In this document: positions 8,660 to 17,355 of the stretch, in pieces
How the letters are laid out: each line of letters opens with the position of its first letter
Numbering within the stretch: the first letter of the stretch is position 1
NCBI RefSeq assembly: GCF_001558155.1
Contig: NZ_LOAS01000002.1
Span: 431,089 to 495,088 of the forward strand
Origin: Aliiruegeria sabulilitoris
GTDB taxonomy: Bacteria; Pseudomonadota; Alphaproteobacteria; Rhodobacterales; Rhodobacteraceae
Direction of reading: 5' to 3'
Length of the DNA stretch: 64,000 nucleotides
Made by a program: the position numbers and the translations under genes
Notes under the pieces: generated by a model
Database searches by the model: none
Seen by the model: the letters and a program-made list of their open reading frames with translations, nothing else
What the model was told of the DNA's origin: nothing

Positions 8660-10618
8660 TCAATCCCCCGCCGCGCGGCCCTTGAGGGCGATGATGCCCC
8701 TTGGCCGGAACTGGATGAAGATGATGATGAAGATGATCATGTAGGTCTGCGCGGCCAACGTGTTGGACGGGTTCATCCACTCGATCCCCTTTTGCAGGAA
8801 GCCGATCATCGAGGCACCGAGCAGCGTGCCCCAGATATTGCCGACCCCGCCGACAACGACGGTCATGAAGCTCTGTACGATATAGTCGGATCCAAGCTCG
8901 GAGGTGACTTTGGCATAAAGCCCGATGGCGACACCCGCGATGCCGGCAATGCCGGAGCCGAGGCCGAAGGTCAGCATGTTGATGCGGTCGGGGTTGATGC
9001 CCATCGAGGCCGCCATCCGCGGGTTCTGCGTCACGGCGCGCACTTCGAGGCCGAGCCGGGTGCGTTTCATGATGAAGAGGAAAACCCCGAGAAAGATCAG
9101 CGCCAGCACGAAGATCGCGATGCGGATATAGCTGATCGAGACAACGTCATTGAGCACCAGCGCACCATCGAGCCAGGCGGGCGACGTCAGCGGACGGGCC
9201 TGGGTGCCGAAGATGTTCTTGGCCAGCTGTTGCAGCGCGATGGAGATACCGAAGGTCGCCAGCAGCGTCTCCAGCGGACGGTTATAGAGCCAGCGGATTA
9301 CCAACCGCTCCATGGCCACGCCGGCCGCGAAGGTGACGGCAAAGGCGAGCGGCAGGGCAACGATGATCGAGACGGTGTAATCCGGGATCACCTGCTGGAC
9401 CACGTAGCCTGTATAGGCGCCCATCATGATGAACTCGCCATGCGCCATGTTGATGACCCCCATCACACCGAATGTGATGGCAAGGCCGATGGCGGCGAGG
9501 AAATAGATCGAGGCGAGCGACATCGCGTCGAGCGTCAGGTCGAGGAACTGGTTGAAACCCACCTGGGTGTTGATGCTGGAGAGCGTGTCGTTGGCGGCCT
9601 CGGTTATGGCTGCAGAGGGTTCGGAGTATGTCTCGAAGAAAACATGGGCGGCGAGCGCCTCGGCAATTTGCGCCTGGGTCGCTGCCGTGCGCACGAGCCC
9701 GGCCTCGGCCAGGGCCTGATAGGCCCGCTCCCGGGCGTCTTCGCTGTTCAACTGGGCGACGGGGACACCGCCCACGCGGGCGTCGGTAATGTTTTCCTGC
9801 AGGGCCGCACGCCTGTCCACGGCGGTGATGCGCGGCAGAACCAAGTCTTTCGAAACGAGCAGGTCATAGGCCTCGGCCTCGCTGAACTCCGGGCTGCCCG
9901 GTTTCAGAACCGTGGCGATGTTTCCGCCATCGTGAAGCGCGCCAACAGCCACTTCGCGCGATGTCGCCACCAACGGGTTGAGGGCACCGCGCACGTCCAC
10001 GCCCAGATCGCCCTTGAAGCTCTCGATGGCGGCAATCCGCGCCTCTTCCGTCTCGCCGTAGGAAATGGTCAGCAGCCGCACGAGGCGTTCCTTGCGGTCG
10101 CGAATGTCCGGGTCGGTCTCTTTCTCGATCGCGCCAGCGAGGGCGACAAGATGCTCCTCGGCCGGATCGCGCTGGATCGCGTCCAGCGCCTCGATCCGTT
10201 TCGCCGGATCCTTGGCCATGAGCTGGAACTGCACCAGCGCGGCGCCGATCAGCGAGCGCACGCCGGAATTCGGCTTGAGCTGATTCAGCTCCTTCTTGGG
10301 AAACTCACCTGCCACTTCGCCGGTCGCGATGTCGAGTAGCCGGTAATTCTTGCTGTCGACCTTCTCGCCGAAGAAAAACAGCTTGTCTGCATCGCGTTGC
10401 CACAGATCCTTGGCTTGCCATTTCTCCAGCACGGCCTGCGCCTCGGGCAATCCGCTGTCGCGCAGCGCGTCGATCGCCGGCTGGATGGTCTTGCGGGAGC
10501 TTTTCTCGATAAGCGCCCTGTGTTCCTGCAACAGCGCCTGTATCGGGCTGTCCTGTGCGGCGGCCATGCTGACGCAAAGCATCAGGGCGGCCAATGCTGC
10601 CATTATTAGTCTTGTCAT
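8660..10618 (-). CDS. urtB: Urea ABC transporter permease UrtB with periplasmic N-terminal extension
   Basis: 652 residues. A signal peptide (1-21, ending MAAA) is followed by about 340 hydrophilic, helix-rich residues predicted to be periplasmic. The LivH-type permease starts near residue 365 (ASIYFLAAIGLAITFGVMGVINMAHGEFIMMGAYTGY) and carries the loop RLGLEVRAVTQNPRMAASMGI. Long N-terminal extensions are known in many proteobacterial UrtB proteins, so this is not a fusion error. Begins 71 nt after the urtA stop, separated by a stable hairpin. Confidence 0.95.
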   Translation of the reverse strand: MTRLIMAALAALMLCVSMAAAQDSPIQALLQEHRALIEKSSRKTIQPAIDALRDSGLPEAQAVLEKWQAKDLWQRDADKLFFFGEKVDSKNYRLLDIATGEVAGEFPKKELNQLKPNSGVRSLIGAALVQFQLMAKDPAKRIEALDAIQRDPAEEHLVALAGAIEKETDPDIRDRKERLVRLLTISYGETEEARIAAIESFKGDLGVDVRGALNPLVATSREVAVGALHDGGNIATVLKPGSPEFSEAEAYDLLVSKDLVLPRITAVDRRAALQENITDARVGGVPVAQLNSEDARERAYQALAEAGLVRTAATQAQIAEALAAHVFFETYSEPSAAITEAANDTLSSINTQVGFNQFLDLTLDAMSLASIYFLAAIGLAITFGVMGVINMAHGEFIMMGAYTGYVVQQVIPDYTVSIIVALPLAFAVTFAAGVAMERLVIRWLYNRPLETLLATFGISIALQQLAKNIFGTQARPLTSPAWLDGALVLNDVVSISYIRIAIFVLALIFLGVFLFIMKRTRLGLEVRAVTQNPRMAASMGINPDRINMLTFGLGSGIAGIAGVAIGLYAKVTSELGSDYIVQSFMTVVVGGVGNIWGTLLGASMIGFLQKGIEWMNPSNTLAAQTYMIIFIIIFIQFRPRGIIALKGRAAGD

Positions 10619-10642
10619 TGCCTGGATATGCCCTGAGGGATC

Positions 10643-10665
10643 GGGAGGGCGTTGACCGCCCTCCC
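10643..10665 (-). terminator. Hairpin between urtA and urtB
   Basis: Perfect 9-bp stem (10643-10651 with 10657-10665) and 5-nt loop. No T run follows on the minus strand, so it is more likely a partial terminator or a 3'-end stabiliser giving excess urtA mRNA than a full stop. Confidence 0.55.
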
Positions 10666-10689
10666 CTTTAGGTTCGTCCGTATGTCAGA

Positions 10690-11964
10690 TCAGTAGTTGG
10701 ACTTGATCTGCACGCAGCTGGAGGTCTCGGTGTTGTACATCCCGCAATCGAGATCTTTCCAATCGGACGTCAGGACTGCCGACTCCGGCAGGAAGTCGGT
10801 CCAGGCGTCGCCCGGAACTTCTTCAGTCTGGCTGATGATGTCGAACTGGCCATCCTCGGTGATCTCGCCGATCAGGACCGGCTTGGAGAGGTGGTGGTTC
10901 ACGCCCATCACGGCGGTGCCGCCGGTCAGGTTCGGGTATTCCTGGCCCCACATGGCAGAGCGCACGGCATCGACATCGGTGGTGCCGGCCTGTTCAACGG
11001 CGTTCGCCCACATGTTGAAGCCGATATAGGTGGCTTCCATCGGGTCGTTCGTCACGCGATCTTCGCCCATCTTGGCCTTCCAGGCTTCGATAAACGCGTC
11101 GTTGGACTCGGCTTCGGCGGACTGGAAGTAGTTCCAGGCGGCCAGGTGGCCGACGAGGTTGGTCGTGTCGAGACCGGAGAGTTCTTCCTCACCGACCGAG
11201 AAGGCCACGACCGGGATGTCGTCGGCGGAGATGCCGGCAGCGGCCAGCTCCTTGTAGAAGCCGATATTGGCGTCGCCATTGATGGTCGAGATCACGCCGA
11301 CCTTCTTGCCGTCAGCGCCGAGCGCCACGACGTCGGCCACGATCTTGGACCAGTCGGAATGGCCGAACGGGGTGTAGTTAACGAAGATGTCCTCTTCGGC
11401 AATGCCCTTCGACTTCAGATAGGACTCGAGGATGTTGTTCGTGGTGCGCGGGTAGACATAGTCGGTGCCCAGCAGCGCGAATTTCTCGACGCCCAGCTCT
11501 TCCAGGTAATAGTCGGTCGCCGGGATGGCCTGCTGGTTGGGGGCCGCGCCGGTGTAGAAGACGTTCTTGGAGCTTTCCTCGCCCTCGTACTGAACCGGGT
11601 AGAAGAGCAGGCCGTTCAGCTCTTCGATGACGGGCAGCACGGATTTCCGCGACACGGAGGTCCAGCAGCCAAACATGACATCGACTTCCTCGACAGTCAG
11701 AAGCTCGCGCGCCTTTTCAGCGAAGAGCGGCCAGTCGGAGGCGGGGTCGACCACGACGGCTTCGAGTTGCTTGCCGAGGATGCCGCCCTTGGCGTTCTGC
11801 TCCTCGATGAGCATCAGCATCGTGTCCTTGAGGGTCGTCTCGGAGATGGCCATCGTGCCGGACAGCGAGTGAAGAACGCCTACCTTGATCGTGTCATCTG
11901 CGGCCATCGCGGAAGTCGCGAAAGCAAGGGCGCCAACCAGCGCGGAGGTCATACGAAGTTTCAT
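10690..11964 (-). CDS. urtA: Urea ABC transporter substrate-binding protein UrtA
   Basis: 424 residues with a Sec signal peptide (1-21, ending SAMA before ADDTIKVGVLHSLSGTMAISE). The UrtA-specific segment VDVMFGCWTSVSRKSVLPVIEELNGLLFYPVQYEGEE is present and separates it from branched-chain amino acid binding proteins. It binds urea (or short amides) in the periplasm and delivers it to UrtBC. First gene of urtABCDE. No urease gene is visible in the window, so the fate of imported urea is decided elsewhere. In other bacteria urt is under nitrogen control; I did not find a convincing NtrC or sigma-54 site upstream. Confidence 0.96.
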   Translation of the reverse strand: MKLRMTSALVGALAFATSAMAADDTIKVGVLHSLSGTMAISETTLKDTMLMLIEEQNAKGGILGKQLEAVVVDPASDWPLFAEKARELLTVEEVDVMFGCWTSVSRKSVLPVIEELNGLLFYPVQYEGEESSKNVFYTGAAPNQQAIPATDYYLEELGVEKFALLGTDYVYPRTTNNILESYLKSKGIAEEDIFVNYTPFGHSDWSKIVADVVALGADGKKVGVISTINGDANIGFYKELAAAGISADDIPVVAFSVGEEELSGLDTTNLVGHLAAWNYFQSAEAESNDAFIEAWKAKMGEDRVTNDPMEATYIGFNMWANAVEQAGTTDVDAVRSAMWGQEYPNLTGGTAVMGVNHHLSKPVLIGEITEDGQFDIISQTEEVPGDAWTDFLPESAVLTSDWKDLDCGMYNTETSSCVQIKSNY

Positions 11965-12328
11965 GTCTCAGGTCCCTGTTCTTGGCGGCCTGAAGGCACG
12001 TTAAGGGCGTTCGCGCACACGCTTCACGCGTATGGCGTTCGCCCTGCCGGGCCGTACCACCTGTTTCTGTGTTGCAGGCGCTGGAAGGAGGACTTCCGCG
12101 ACCCGCGTCCTGGATTGCCGGGGCGCGTTGCCCTGCGCGAGGCATCAAAGGGCAGGCAACTGGCCCGCGCAAATCATGGGCGGTCCGAAACCCCGACTCC
12201 GGCTACAAACGAAGCATGTGAGTTAAAATTAATCGCCTTTCCCGACGTAATGTCGGTTTATTGATCAATTATGATGCAGCAAGAACGTCACAATCGGAAA
12301 ATCCACGCCGATCGCACCATCCGAAACG
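11965..12328. other. urtA upstream region with inverted repeat
   Basis: 364 bases without a gene. It must hold the urtA promoter. A perfect inverted repeat CCGAC-N5-GTCGG lies at 12242-12256 next to an A+T-rich patch (12216-12280), a possible operator. I found no clear -35/-10 pair and no sigma-54 site. Confidence 0.4.
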
Positions 12329-12346
12329 CCTGCCTTTTTGGGCAGG
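12329..12346 (-). terminator. Hairpin at the end of the holin-like gene
   Basis: Stem CCTGCC/GGCAGG (12329-12334 with 12341-12346) directly abuts the stop codon at 12347. It probably ends the AI-2E/holin operon before urtA. The T run on the minus strand is weak. Confidence 0.5.
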
Positions 12347-12808
12347 TCATTTCTTGAGATTCTTCAGCAACAGCGACAGAAGAGGCCCGATCACACTTAA
12401 ACTGGCGCTGCTGAATGGATCCCGGGTCATCTTGCGCACATTCTGCGCCAGCTCCCGAATCTCGTCGGTGGCTTCCTGCAACTCGCCCTCCAGATCGGCC
12501 ATTGCCATGTCGCGCACCTCGCTGACCGCCTCCACGTCGCGATCCGCACTCATGCCTTTCGCCAGCGCGATCAGGATCCCGGCCAGAACAAGGTTGGCGC
12601 TGGCGACGATCAGGGCCGCCATCGCAGGCTCCAGCCGTGCCGCCAGGACGAGATAGGCGGCGACATTCAAAAAGACGACCGCGATCCCCCCCATTAGAGC
12701 CGCCGCCCCGAACAGGCCGCCCTTGCGGGTCGCAACGGCCACCTGCCGGCTGGCGATGAGCTTCTCCGAACGAAGAATGATCTGGAAATTCCGCGCAATA
12801 CGGTTCAT
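12347..12808 (-). CDS. Holin-X-like (phage holin superfamily) membrane protein
   Basis: 153 residues with a basic N-terminus and two adjacent hydrophobic helices (about 32-57 and 61-85). A conserved acidic helical stretch follows (MAMADLEGELQEATDEIRELAQNVRKM). This matches the Actinobacterial Holin-X type family, which despite the name is widespread in free-living bacteria and not a sign of a prophage. The start lies 11 nt after the stop of the 105-residue coiled-coil protein. Role unknown; probably an inner membrane protein acting with its two operon partners. Confidence 0.7.
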   Translation of the reverse strand: MNRIARNFQIILRSEKLIASRQVAVATRKGGLFGAAALMGGIAVVFLNVAAYLVLAARLEPAMAALIVASANLVLAGILIALAKGMSADRDVEAVSEVRDMAMADLEGELQEATDEIRELAQNVRKMTRDPFSSASLSVIGPLLSLLLKNLKK

Positions 12809-12819
12809 GGCGCCCTCCG

Positions 12820-13137
12820 CTACCGTGCCCGCCCGAGAACGTAACCCAGCACGAAGGCACCGAATAACGTCATCAGGGGCTTGTGTTCCTGCATATCTTC
12901 GAGCTCCGCCACGAATTCCCGGAACAGCCGCTCCAGTTCGCTGCCGTCGAGCTGTCCGAGTGCCCAGTCCAGTGTGGATTGCTTGCCGTCACCGCCCTGA
13001 TCCCCGTCTTCCTCCGCCGTCGGTTCGCTGGCTTCCCCGGAGGCACTGTCATCCGATGATGTCGCGCCTTTGCGCACGGCTTCCAGTTCGCGCTTCAGCT
13101 CGGCGACCTCGCGTTCCAATTCCGCTTTGAGTGGCAT
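12820..13137 (-). CDS. Coiled-coil protein with C-terminal glycine-rich membrane helix
   Basis: 105 residues. The N-terminus (1-24) is a heptad-like charged coil (LKAELEREVAELKRELEAVRK), followed by an acidic Ser/Glu/Asp linker. A C-terminal hydrophobic helix (about 88-105, LFGAFVLGYVLGRAR) recalls the glycine-zipper tails of ElaB/YqjD-type membrane proteins. Found between the AI-2E permease and the holin-like protein on the same strand. I do not recognise a named family. Confidence 0.65.
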   Translation of the reverse strand: MPLKAELEREVAELKRELEAVRKGATSSDDSASGEASEPTAEEDGDQGGDGKQSTLDWALGQLDGSELERLFREFVAELEDMQEHKPLMTLFGAFVLGYVLGRAR

Positions 13138-13184
13138 CTCGATCTCCCTTTACCCTACAGGACCATTTGCGAAGAATGTCCCGT

Positions 13185-14303
13185 TCATGCGCGCACGGCT
13201 CTCTCTTCCTCGTCGATCTCCATGATCCCTGACAGGTCTCCGTCGCCCGACATCAGAATGGCCAGCCATTGCATGCAGGGAATATGCGCGAAAACGATCA
13301 GGAACCCCACCATGATCGGCACCGAAAGGAGCGCTCCCGCCACCCCCCAAACCGCCGTCCAGAAAGTCAGCGCAAGGATCACCAGAAACGGGGACAGGTT
13401 CAATGAGCGGCCGAAAATGGCTGGCTCGAGGATATTTCCGATGGAAAACTGAACCGTGCCGCAGCCCAACACGATGACCAGGAATGGCGTGATGGTGTCG
13501 AACTGAACCAGCGCCACGATGGCCGGCAGGACTACACCGAGGACCGAGCCGATGGACGGAATGAAATTGAGCGCAAAGGCCAGCACCGCCCATGTCTCGG
13601 CAAAATCCAGCCCCATCGGCTTCATCACCGCATAGCTGAACAGCCCGGTCAGCAACGAGACGAAGGTCTTGACGCCGATATAGCGCTGCAGACCGCGCGA
13701 GATCGATCGCGTGATCTTGGAAATCTCCGCAGCGGCCCTCCGATTGGGCGCCGCGATCCGGAGCTTGCGTCCCATCGGCCCGGTTTCGACCATCATGAAC
13801 GGGATGTAGAGCATGACCAGCAGGAACCCGCTGAGAAACCCGCCGGCCGAGCCGAGCGCCCCGAGAGCCCAGCCGGACATGTCTACCTCCTGCAGTACCT
13901 GGCGCACTTCCAGCGCGTTCTCTTCGCCCACCAGCGACACCAGCGAGGCCAGGATGGCCTCCAGCCGCTCGGCATATCGCGGAATGGTCTCGGCAACCCC
14001 GTCGGCCTGGCTGGACAGGATAAGGGCAATCACCGCGAAGCCGAACAATACCAGCAGGATGCCGATCACATTGGCCAACCAGAGCGGCACGAACTGGCCG
14101 GCCAGCGGGATCGCGGAGACCCGGTCGGCCACGGCATTCAGCAGCACCACGACAAGGGCGGCGAAGGTCAGGGGCACGAGAAACCCTGCGCCGTAAACCA
14201 GCCCGGTCACGGCCAGCGTCAGCAAAAGCAGCAGATCGCGCCAGAATTCCAGCGTCATCAGCCGTCGTCGCAAGCCCGCGTCTTCCATGTGAGGTTCCAT
14301 CAT
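13185..14303 (-). CDS. AI-2E family (PerM/YdiK-type) transporter
   Basis: 372 residues with about eight transmembrane helices. Two pairs lie near the N-terminus and the rest after a soluble middle region (DGVAETIPRYAERLEAILASLVSLVGEENALEVRQVL). The family segment FIPSIGSVLGVVLPAIVALVQF is clear. A good ribosome site (GAGGACGA) precedes the ATG at 14303. The family includes TqsA, an AI-2 exporter, and Na+/H+ antiporter-like members; the substrate cannot be read from sequence. It heads a three-gene minus-strand operon. Confidence 0.85.
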   Translation of the reverse strand: MMEPHMEDAGLRRRLMTLEFWRDLLLLLTLAVTGLVYGAGFLVPLTFAALVVVLLNAVADRVSAIPLAGQFVPLWLANVIGILLVLFGFAVIALILSSQADGVAETIPRYAERLEAILASLVSLVGEENALEVRQVLQEVDMSGWALGALGSAGGFLSGFLLVMLYIPFMMVETGPMGRKLRIAAPNRRAAAEISKITRSISRGLQRYIGVKTFVSLLTGLFSYAVMKPMGLDFAETWAVLAFALNFIPSIGSVLGVVLPAIVALVQFDTITPFLVIVLGCGTVQFSIGNILEPAIFGRSLNLSPFLVILALTFWTAVWGVAGALLSVPIMVGFLIVFAHIPCMQWLAILMSGDGDLSGIMEIDEEERAVRA

Positions 14304-14907
14304 TCGTCCTCGACTCTTTCAAAACCGTCTGGCCGGCTGGTCCCGACCGATCCTCTGCCCGCAAGCTACCCGGTTGCAACAGGAAACTTCGGCTTACGCC
14401 GATGTCGCTCCCGCGCAAGCTTCTGCGCCCGATCTTAGCGCATCGAAACGGGGAGATCGTTGATATCGGCCAGTTCCAGCAACAAGCGCGGGCCGCTATC
14501 CGGTACGTCCAGCGCCCGAAGCATCGCCTGCCAGCGGTTCGTGCCCTGCCCGATCTGTCCGTGATGGTCAGCATATCCATCCGCCGACACTGCCCGTGGA
14601 CAATGTGCAAAACTTTCCCGCATCCATGTCGGGACCACCCTCAAATGGCGCCTTCGCGTGACCGGAGGCTCACATGGACATGGCGGCGATGCATGGGCTT
14701 TGAACCGATTTTGTGAAAACTCACAGAAGAAATGTTAGATGCTATGCAAGAGTTTGCTTTTTACATTATATTTTAATATGTTGCAGAACATCCAATTTCT
14801 GGAATGTTGTTTTTATCGGAAACCGGATCCGATGATTTTTGCCTACCTTTGGGCGTCTGGATCCGGCCTCGGGCGGAAATATCTGTGGATAACTTGGTGG
14901 ACGAAAC
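14304..14907. other. Intergenic region with A+T-rich segment and one DnaA box
   Basis: 604 bases between the AI-2E gene and the end of the thi operon. Bases about 14705-14830 are strikingly A+T-rich and contain inverted repeats (ATGTT-GCAG-AACAT at about 14779). A minus-strand TATAAT reads at 14765-14770. A perfect DnaA box (TGTGGATAA) is at 14884-14892. A short minus-strand frame (14435-14644, at most 69 codons) is open but not supported as a gene. Confidence 0.5.
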
Positions 14908-15645
14908 TCAATCGATCCGCTCCACCAACCGGTCGCAGGCCCACCCAACCGCGCGGTGCAGAAGGAGGGTCAGCGCGGCCAGAACGAAGAGCGCGGCGAA
15001 CATCAGGTCGATCTTCACCCGCCCATTTGCCAGCAGCATCAGGTAGCCCAGCCCCCCGGCCGCGCCCACCCACTCGCCGATCACCGCGCCAATCGGCGCA
15101 TAGACCGCCGCCAACCGCAGCCCGGAGGCAAGCGACGGGATCGCCGCCGGCACGCGGATGCGCCACAGCAATCGCGCGGGCGAGGCTCCCATGGTCCGGC
15201 CGAGGTCCAGCCATCCCGGCGGGGTGCGCATCAGTCCGTCGAAAAAGGCGGAGGCCACGGGGAAATAAATGATGAGGACCGCCATCAGCACCTTGGACCA
15301 GATGCCATAGCCGAGCCAGAGCGTCAGGATCGGCGCCAGCGCGAAGACGGGCAGAGCCTGGGTGGCCACCAATGCCGGCTTGATAAGGTAGCGCGCCATT
15401 TGCGAGACGGCCAGCAACAGCGCGGTGGCAGCCCCGAAAGCCGTGCCCAGCGCCAGCCCAGCCAGCACCTCGACGGCGGTGATTCCGGTATGCCACGCGA
15501 TCAGCCCGGCGTTTTTCCAAAGCGCCTCCGCCACCCGCACTGGCCCGGGCAGGATGAACGCCGGCAGGTCTCCGAACACGACAAGCGCCTGCCAAAGACA
15601 GACAAACAGAGCAGCCGCCGCGAGACCGCGTTTGACCCCGGCCAT
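14908..15645 (-). CDS. thiX: ThiX-like ABC permease for pyrimidine thiamin precursor
   Basis: 245 residues with a BPD_transp_1 permease domain and about six helices. The EAA loop reads GRTMGASPARLLWRIRVPAAIPSLASGLRLA, in the SsuC/TauC-like subgroup used by ThiXYZ systems. Its ATG overlaps the ATPase stop (TGATG). As the last gene of a TPP-riboswitch operon with an NMT1/THI5-type binding protein, it most likely imports formylaminopyrimidine or HMP. Confidence 0.85.
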   Translation of the reverse strand: MAGVKRGLAAAALFVCLWQALVVFGDLPAFILPGPVRVAEALWKNAGLIAWHTGITAVEVLAGLALGTAFGAATALLLAVSQMARYLIKPALVATQALPVFALAPILTLWLGYGIWSKVLMAVLIIYFPVASAFFDGLMRTPPGWLDLGRTMGASPARLLWRIRVPAAIPSLASGLRLAAVYAPIGAVIGEWVGAAGGLGYLMLLANGRVKIDLMFAALFVLAALTLLLHRAVGWACDRLVERID

Positions 15646-16370
15646 CAGCGTCCCTCCCGCAAGGCCCGGAGCAGCCGGGCCTGAAAAGCCAGCGTCTCCG
15701 GGTCGTCCACCGGACGTATGGTCGGCAGGTCCGGCGGAACGGCCTCGGTCATCCCCCCCTCATCGAGCAGGAAAACCCGGTCCCCCAGCCGGGCCGCCTC
15801 GCCCGGATCATGGGTGACGAGCAGCACGCTGCGCCCCGAAAGGTGCTCTGCGGCAAGCTCCTGCATCTCAGCGCGCATCCGCGCATCGAGCGCCGAGAAG
15901 GGCTCATCCAACAGTACGACGGGCCGGTCTTCCATCAGCGTGCGCGCCAAGGCAACGCGCTGCCTCTGCCCGCCGGAGAGCTGGGCGGGGCGTTTCTCCG
16001 CATGCGCACCCAGCCCCAACCGGGCAACAAGCGCACGGGCGGCATCCTCGTCTACCGCTTCGCCCCGCAACCGCGCCCCGAGTGTCACGTTGCCGATCAC
16101 GTCGAGCCAAGGCAGCAGCAGATCCGTCTGCGCCATAAACGCCACGCGCCCCTCCAACTGCCTGCCGTCCGAGGGGCGTATATGCCCTTCAAAGGTCACC
16201 CCGGTTTCCAGCGCCGCGATCAACCGCAGGATCGTGCTCTTGCCGCAACCCGACGGACCCAGCAGGCAGGACCAGCCGCCACTGTCGATCTCCAGCGAAA
16301 CCGGCGGGAAGAGCTGATGCGCGTCGAACCGCGCCGTGCCGGTGAACGCAATGGCCGGTGCCTGTTCCAT
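15645..16370 (-). CDS. thiZ: ThiZ-like ABC ATPase for pyrimidine thiamin precursor
   Basis: 241 residues. Walker A is GPSGCGKST, the Q-loop is FMAQTDLLLPW, the signature is LSGGQRQRVALARTL, and Walker B is VVLLDEPFSALD. The Q-loop LLPW is typical of the nitrate/taurine/HMP importer ATPases. It works with the permease downstream and the binding protein upstream. Operon membership under the TPP riboswitch sets the likely substrate as the HMP moiety of thiamin. Confidence 0.87.
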   Translation of the reverse strand: MEQAPAIAFTGTARFDAHQLFPPVSLEIDSGGWSCLLGPSGCGKSTILRLIAALETGVTFEGHIRPSDGRQLEGRVAFMAQTDLLLPWLDVIGNVTLGARLRGEAVDEDAARALVARLGLGAHAEKRPAQLSGGQRQRVALARTLMEDRPVVLLDEPFSALDARMRAEMQELAAEHLSGRSVLLVTHDPGEAARLGDRVFLLDEGGMTEAVPPDLPTIRPVDDPETLAFQARLLRALREGR

Positions 16371-16396
16371 CTTTCCTCAGCCCTGCTCCGGCCCAC

Positions 16397-17332
16397 TCAT
16401 TGCGCACCGAGATCCACCGCAAGGGCCGAAACCGGGCGGCTATCGGCCAGCAGACCGGCTTCCTGCATGAACGCCTCGAAGCGTGCGTAGCGCCCCGCGT
16501 CGAGCCCTGCCGGGGCCAGCGAGAAACGCGGCCACGTATCCACCCAGGCTTTCGCGTTCAGCTCGTCCTTCAGCTCGGCAGCGGTGCCGGAAAACACCTC
16601 CCAGGACGCTTCGGGGTTGTTGACGATATGATGGGTCGCCTTTTCCGTTGCGCCGAGGAAACGGGCGATCTTGTCGGTGTCCATCGTCTCCGGGTTGGCC
16701 ACGTAGATCAGTTCGTCATAGGGCGGCAGCCCCGCCTCCTCCAGATAGAAGCAGCGGCCGGGCACGCCCGCGATCTCCATCTGGTTCAGCTCGAAATTGC
16801 GGAAGGCGCCCATGACAGCATCCACCTGACCCGCCATCAGCGAGGGCGAGAGCGACCAGTTGACGTTGATCAACTCCACATCCGACATGCTCAGCCCGTT
16901 ATTGGCGAGCACACGGCTCAGAAGCACCTCCTCGACACCGGCGACCGAGAAGCCGACCTTGCGCCCCTTCAGATCCGCGATCTCCTTCACCGGCCCGTCC
17001 TCCAGCACCAGAAGGCAGGTCAGCGGCGTACCGATCAGCGTTCCGACCCGGATCAACGGCAGCCCCTCGGACACCTGAAGGTGCAGCTGCGGCTGGTAGG
17101 AAATGGCGAGATCCGCCTTGCCCGCAGCCACCAGTTTTGGCGGATCGGACGGGTCCGAAGGCGCGATCACCTCGACTTCCAGCCCGGCCTCCTCGAAATA
17201 GCCCAGTTCCTCGGCCACGATGATCGGGCCGTGATCGGGGTTCACGAACCAGTCGAGGATCAGGGTCATCTTGTCGGCGGCCAGCGCCGGGGTTGCGGCC
17301 AGAAGCGCCGCGGCAAATGCGAGAACGCGCAT
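16397..17332 (-). CDS. thiY: ThiY-like substrate-binding protein (NMT1/THI5-like)
   Basis: 311 residues with a signal peptide (1-18, ending PALA before ADKMTLILDWFVNPDHGPIIVA). The LDWFxNPDHxP opening and the later GKADLAISYQPQ segment are characteristic of NMT1/THI5-like proteins binding N-formyl-4-amino-5-aminomethyl-2-methylpyrimidine. It delivers the precursor to ThiXZ in the inner membrane. Starts 23 nt after the thiD stop. Confidence 0.9.
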   Translation of the reverse strand: MRVLAFAAALLAATPALAADKMTLILDWFVNPDHGPIIVAEELGYFEEAGLEVEVIAPSDPSDPPKLVAAGKADLAISYQPQLHLQVSEGLPLIRVGTLIGTPLTCLLVLEDGPVKEIADLKGRKVGFSVAGVEEVLLSRVLANNGLSMSDVELINVNWSLSPSLMAGQVDAVMGAFRNFELNQMEIAGVPGRCFYLEEAGLPPYDELIYVANPETMDTDKIARFLGATEKATHHIVNNPEASWEVFSGTAAELKDELNAKAWVDTWPRFSLAPAGLDAGRYARFEAFMQEAGLLADSRPVSALAVDLGAQ

Positions 17333-17355
17333 TGTTTTTCTCCGTTAAGACAGGC

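Noticed and set aside
7511-10339. Very long open frame on the plus strand opposite urtC and urtB
   Set aside because: It is antisense to two well-supported permease genes, has low-complexity His/Arg/Asp-rich translation and arises from G+C bias at third codon positions. The same holds for other long antisense frames such as those opposite mreB-mreC and mrdA.
12347-12808. Phage origin for the holin-like gene
   Set aside because: The family occurs widely in normal chromosomes, there are no other phage genes, and it is in an operon with an AI-2E permease.
14435-14644. Short minus-strand frame (at most 69 codons) between the AI-2E gene and the thi operon
   Set aside because: It starts with TTG or a later ATG without a clear ribosome site and matches nothing I know. 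An A+T-rich promoter-like region lies 120 bases upstream, so it remains possible but unsupported.
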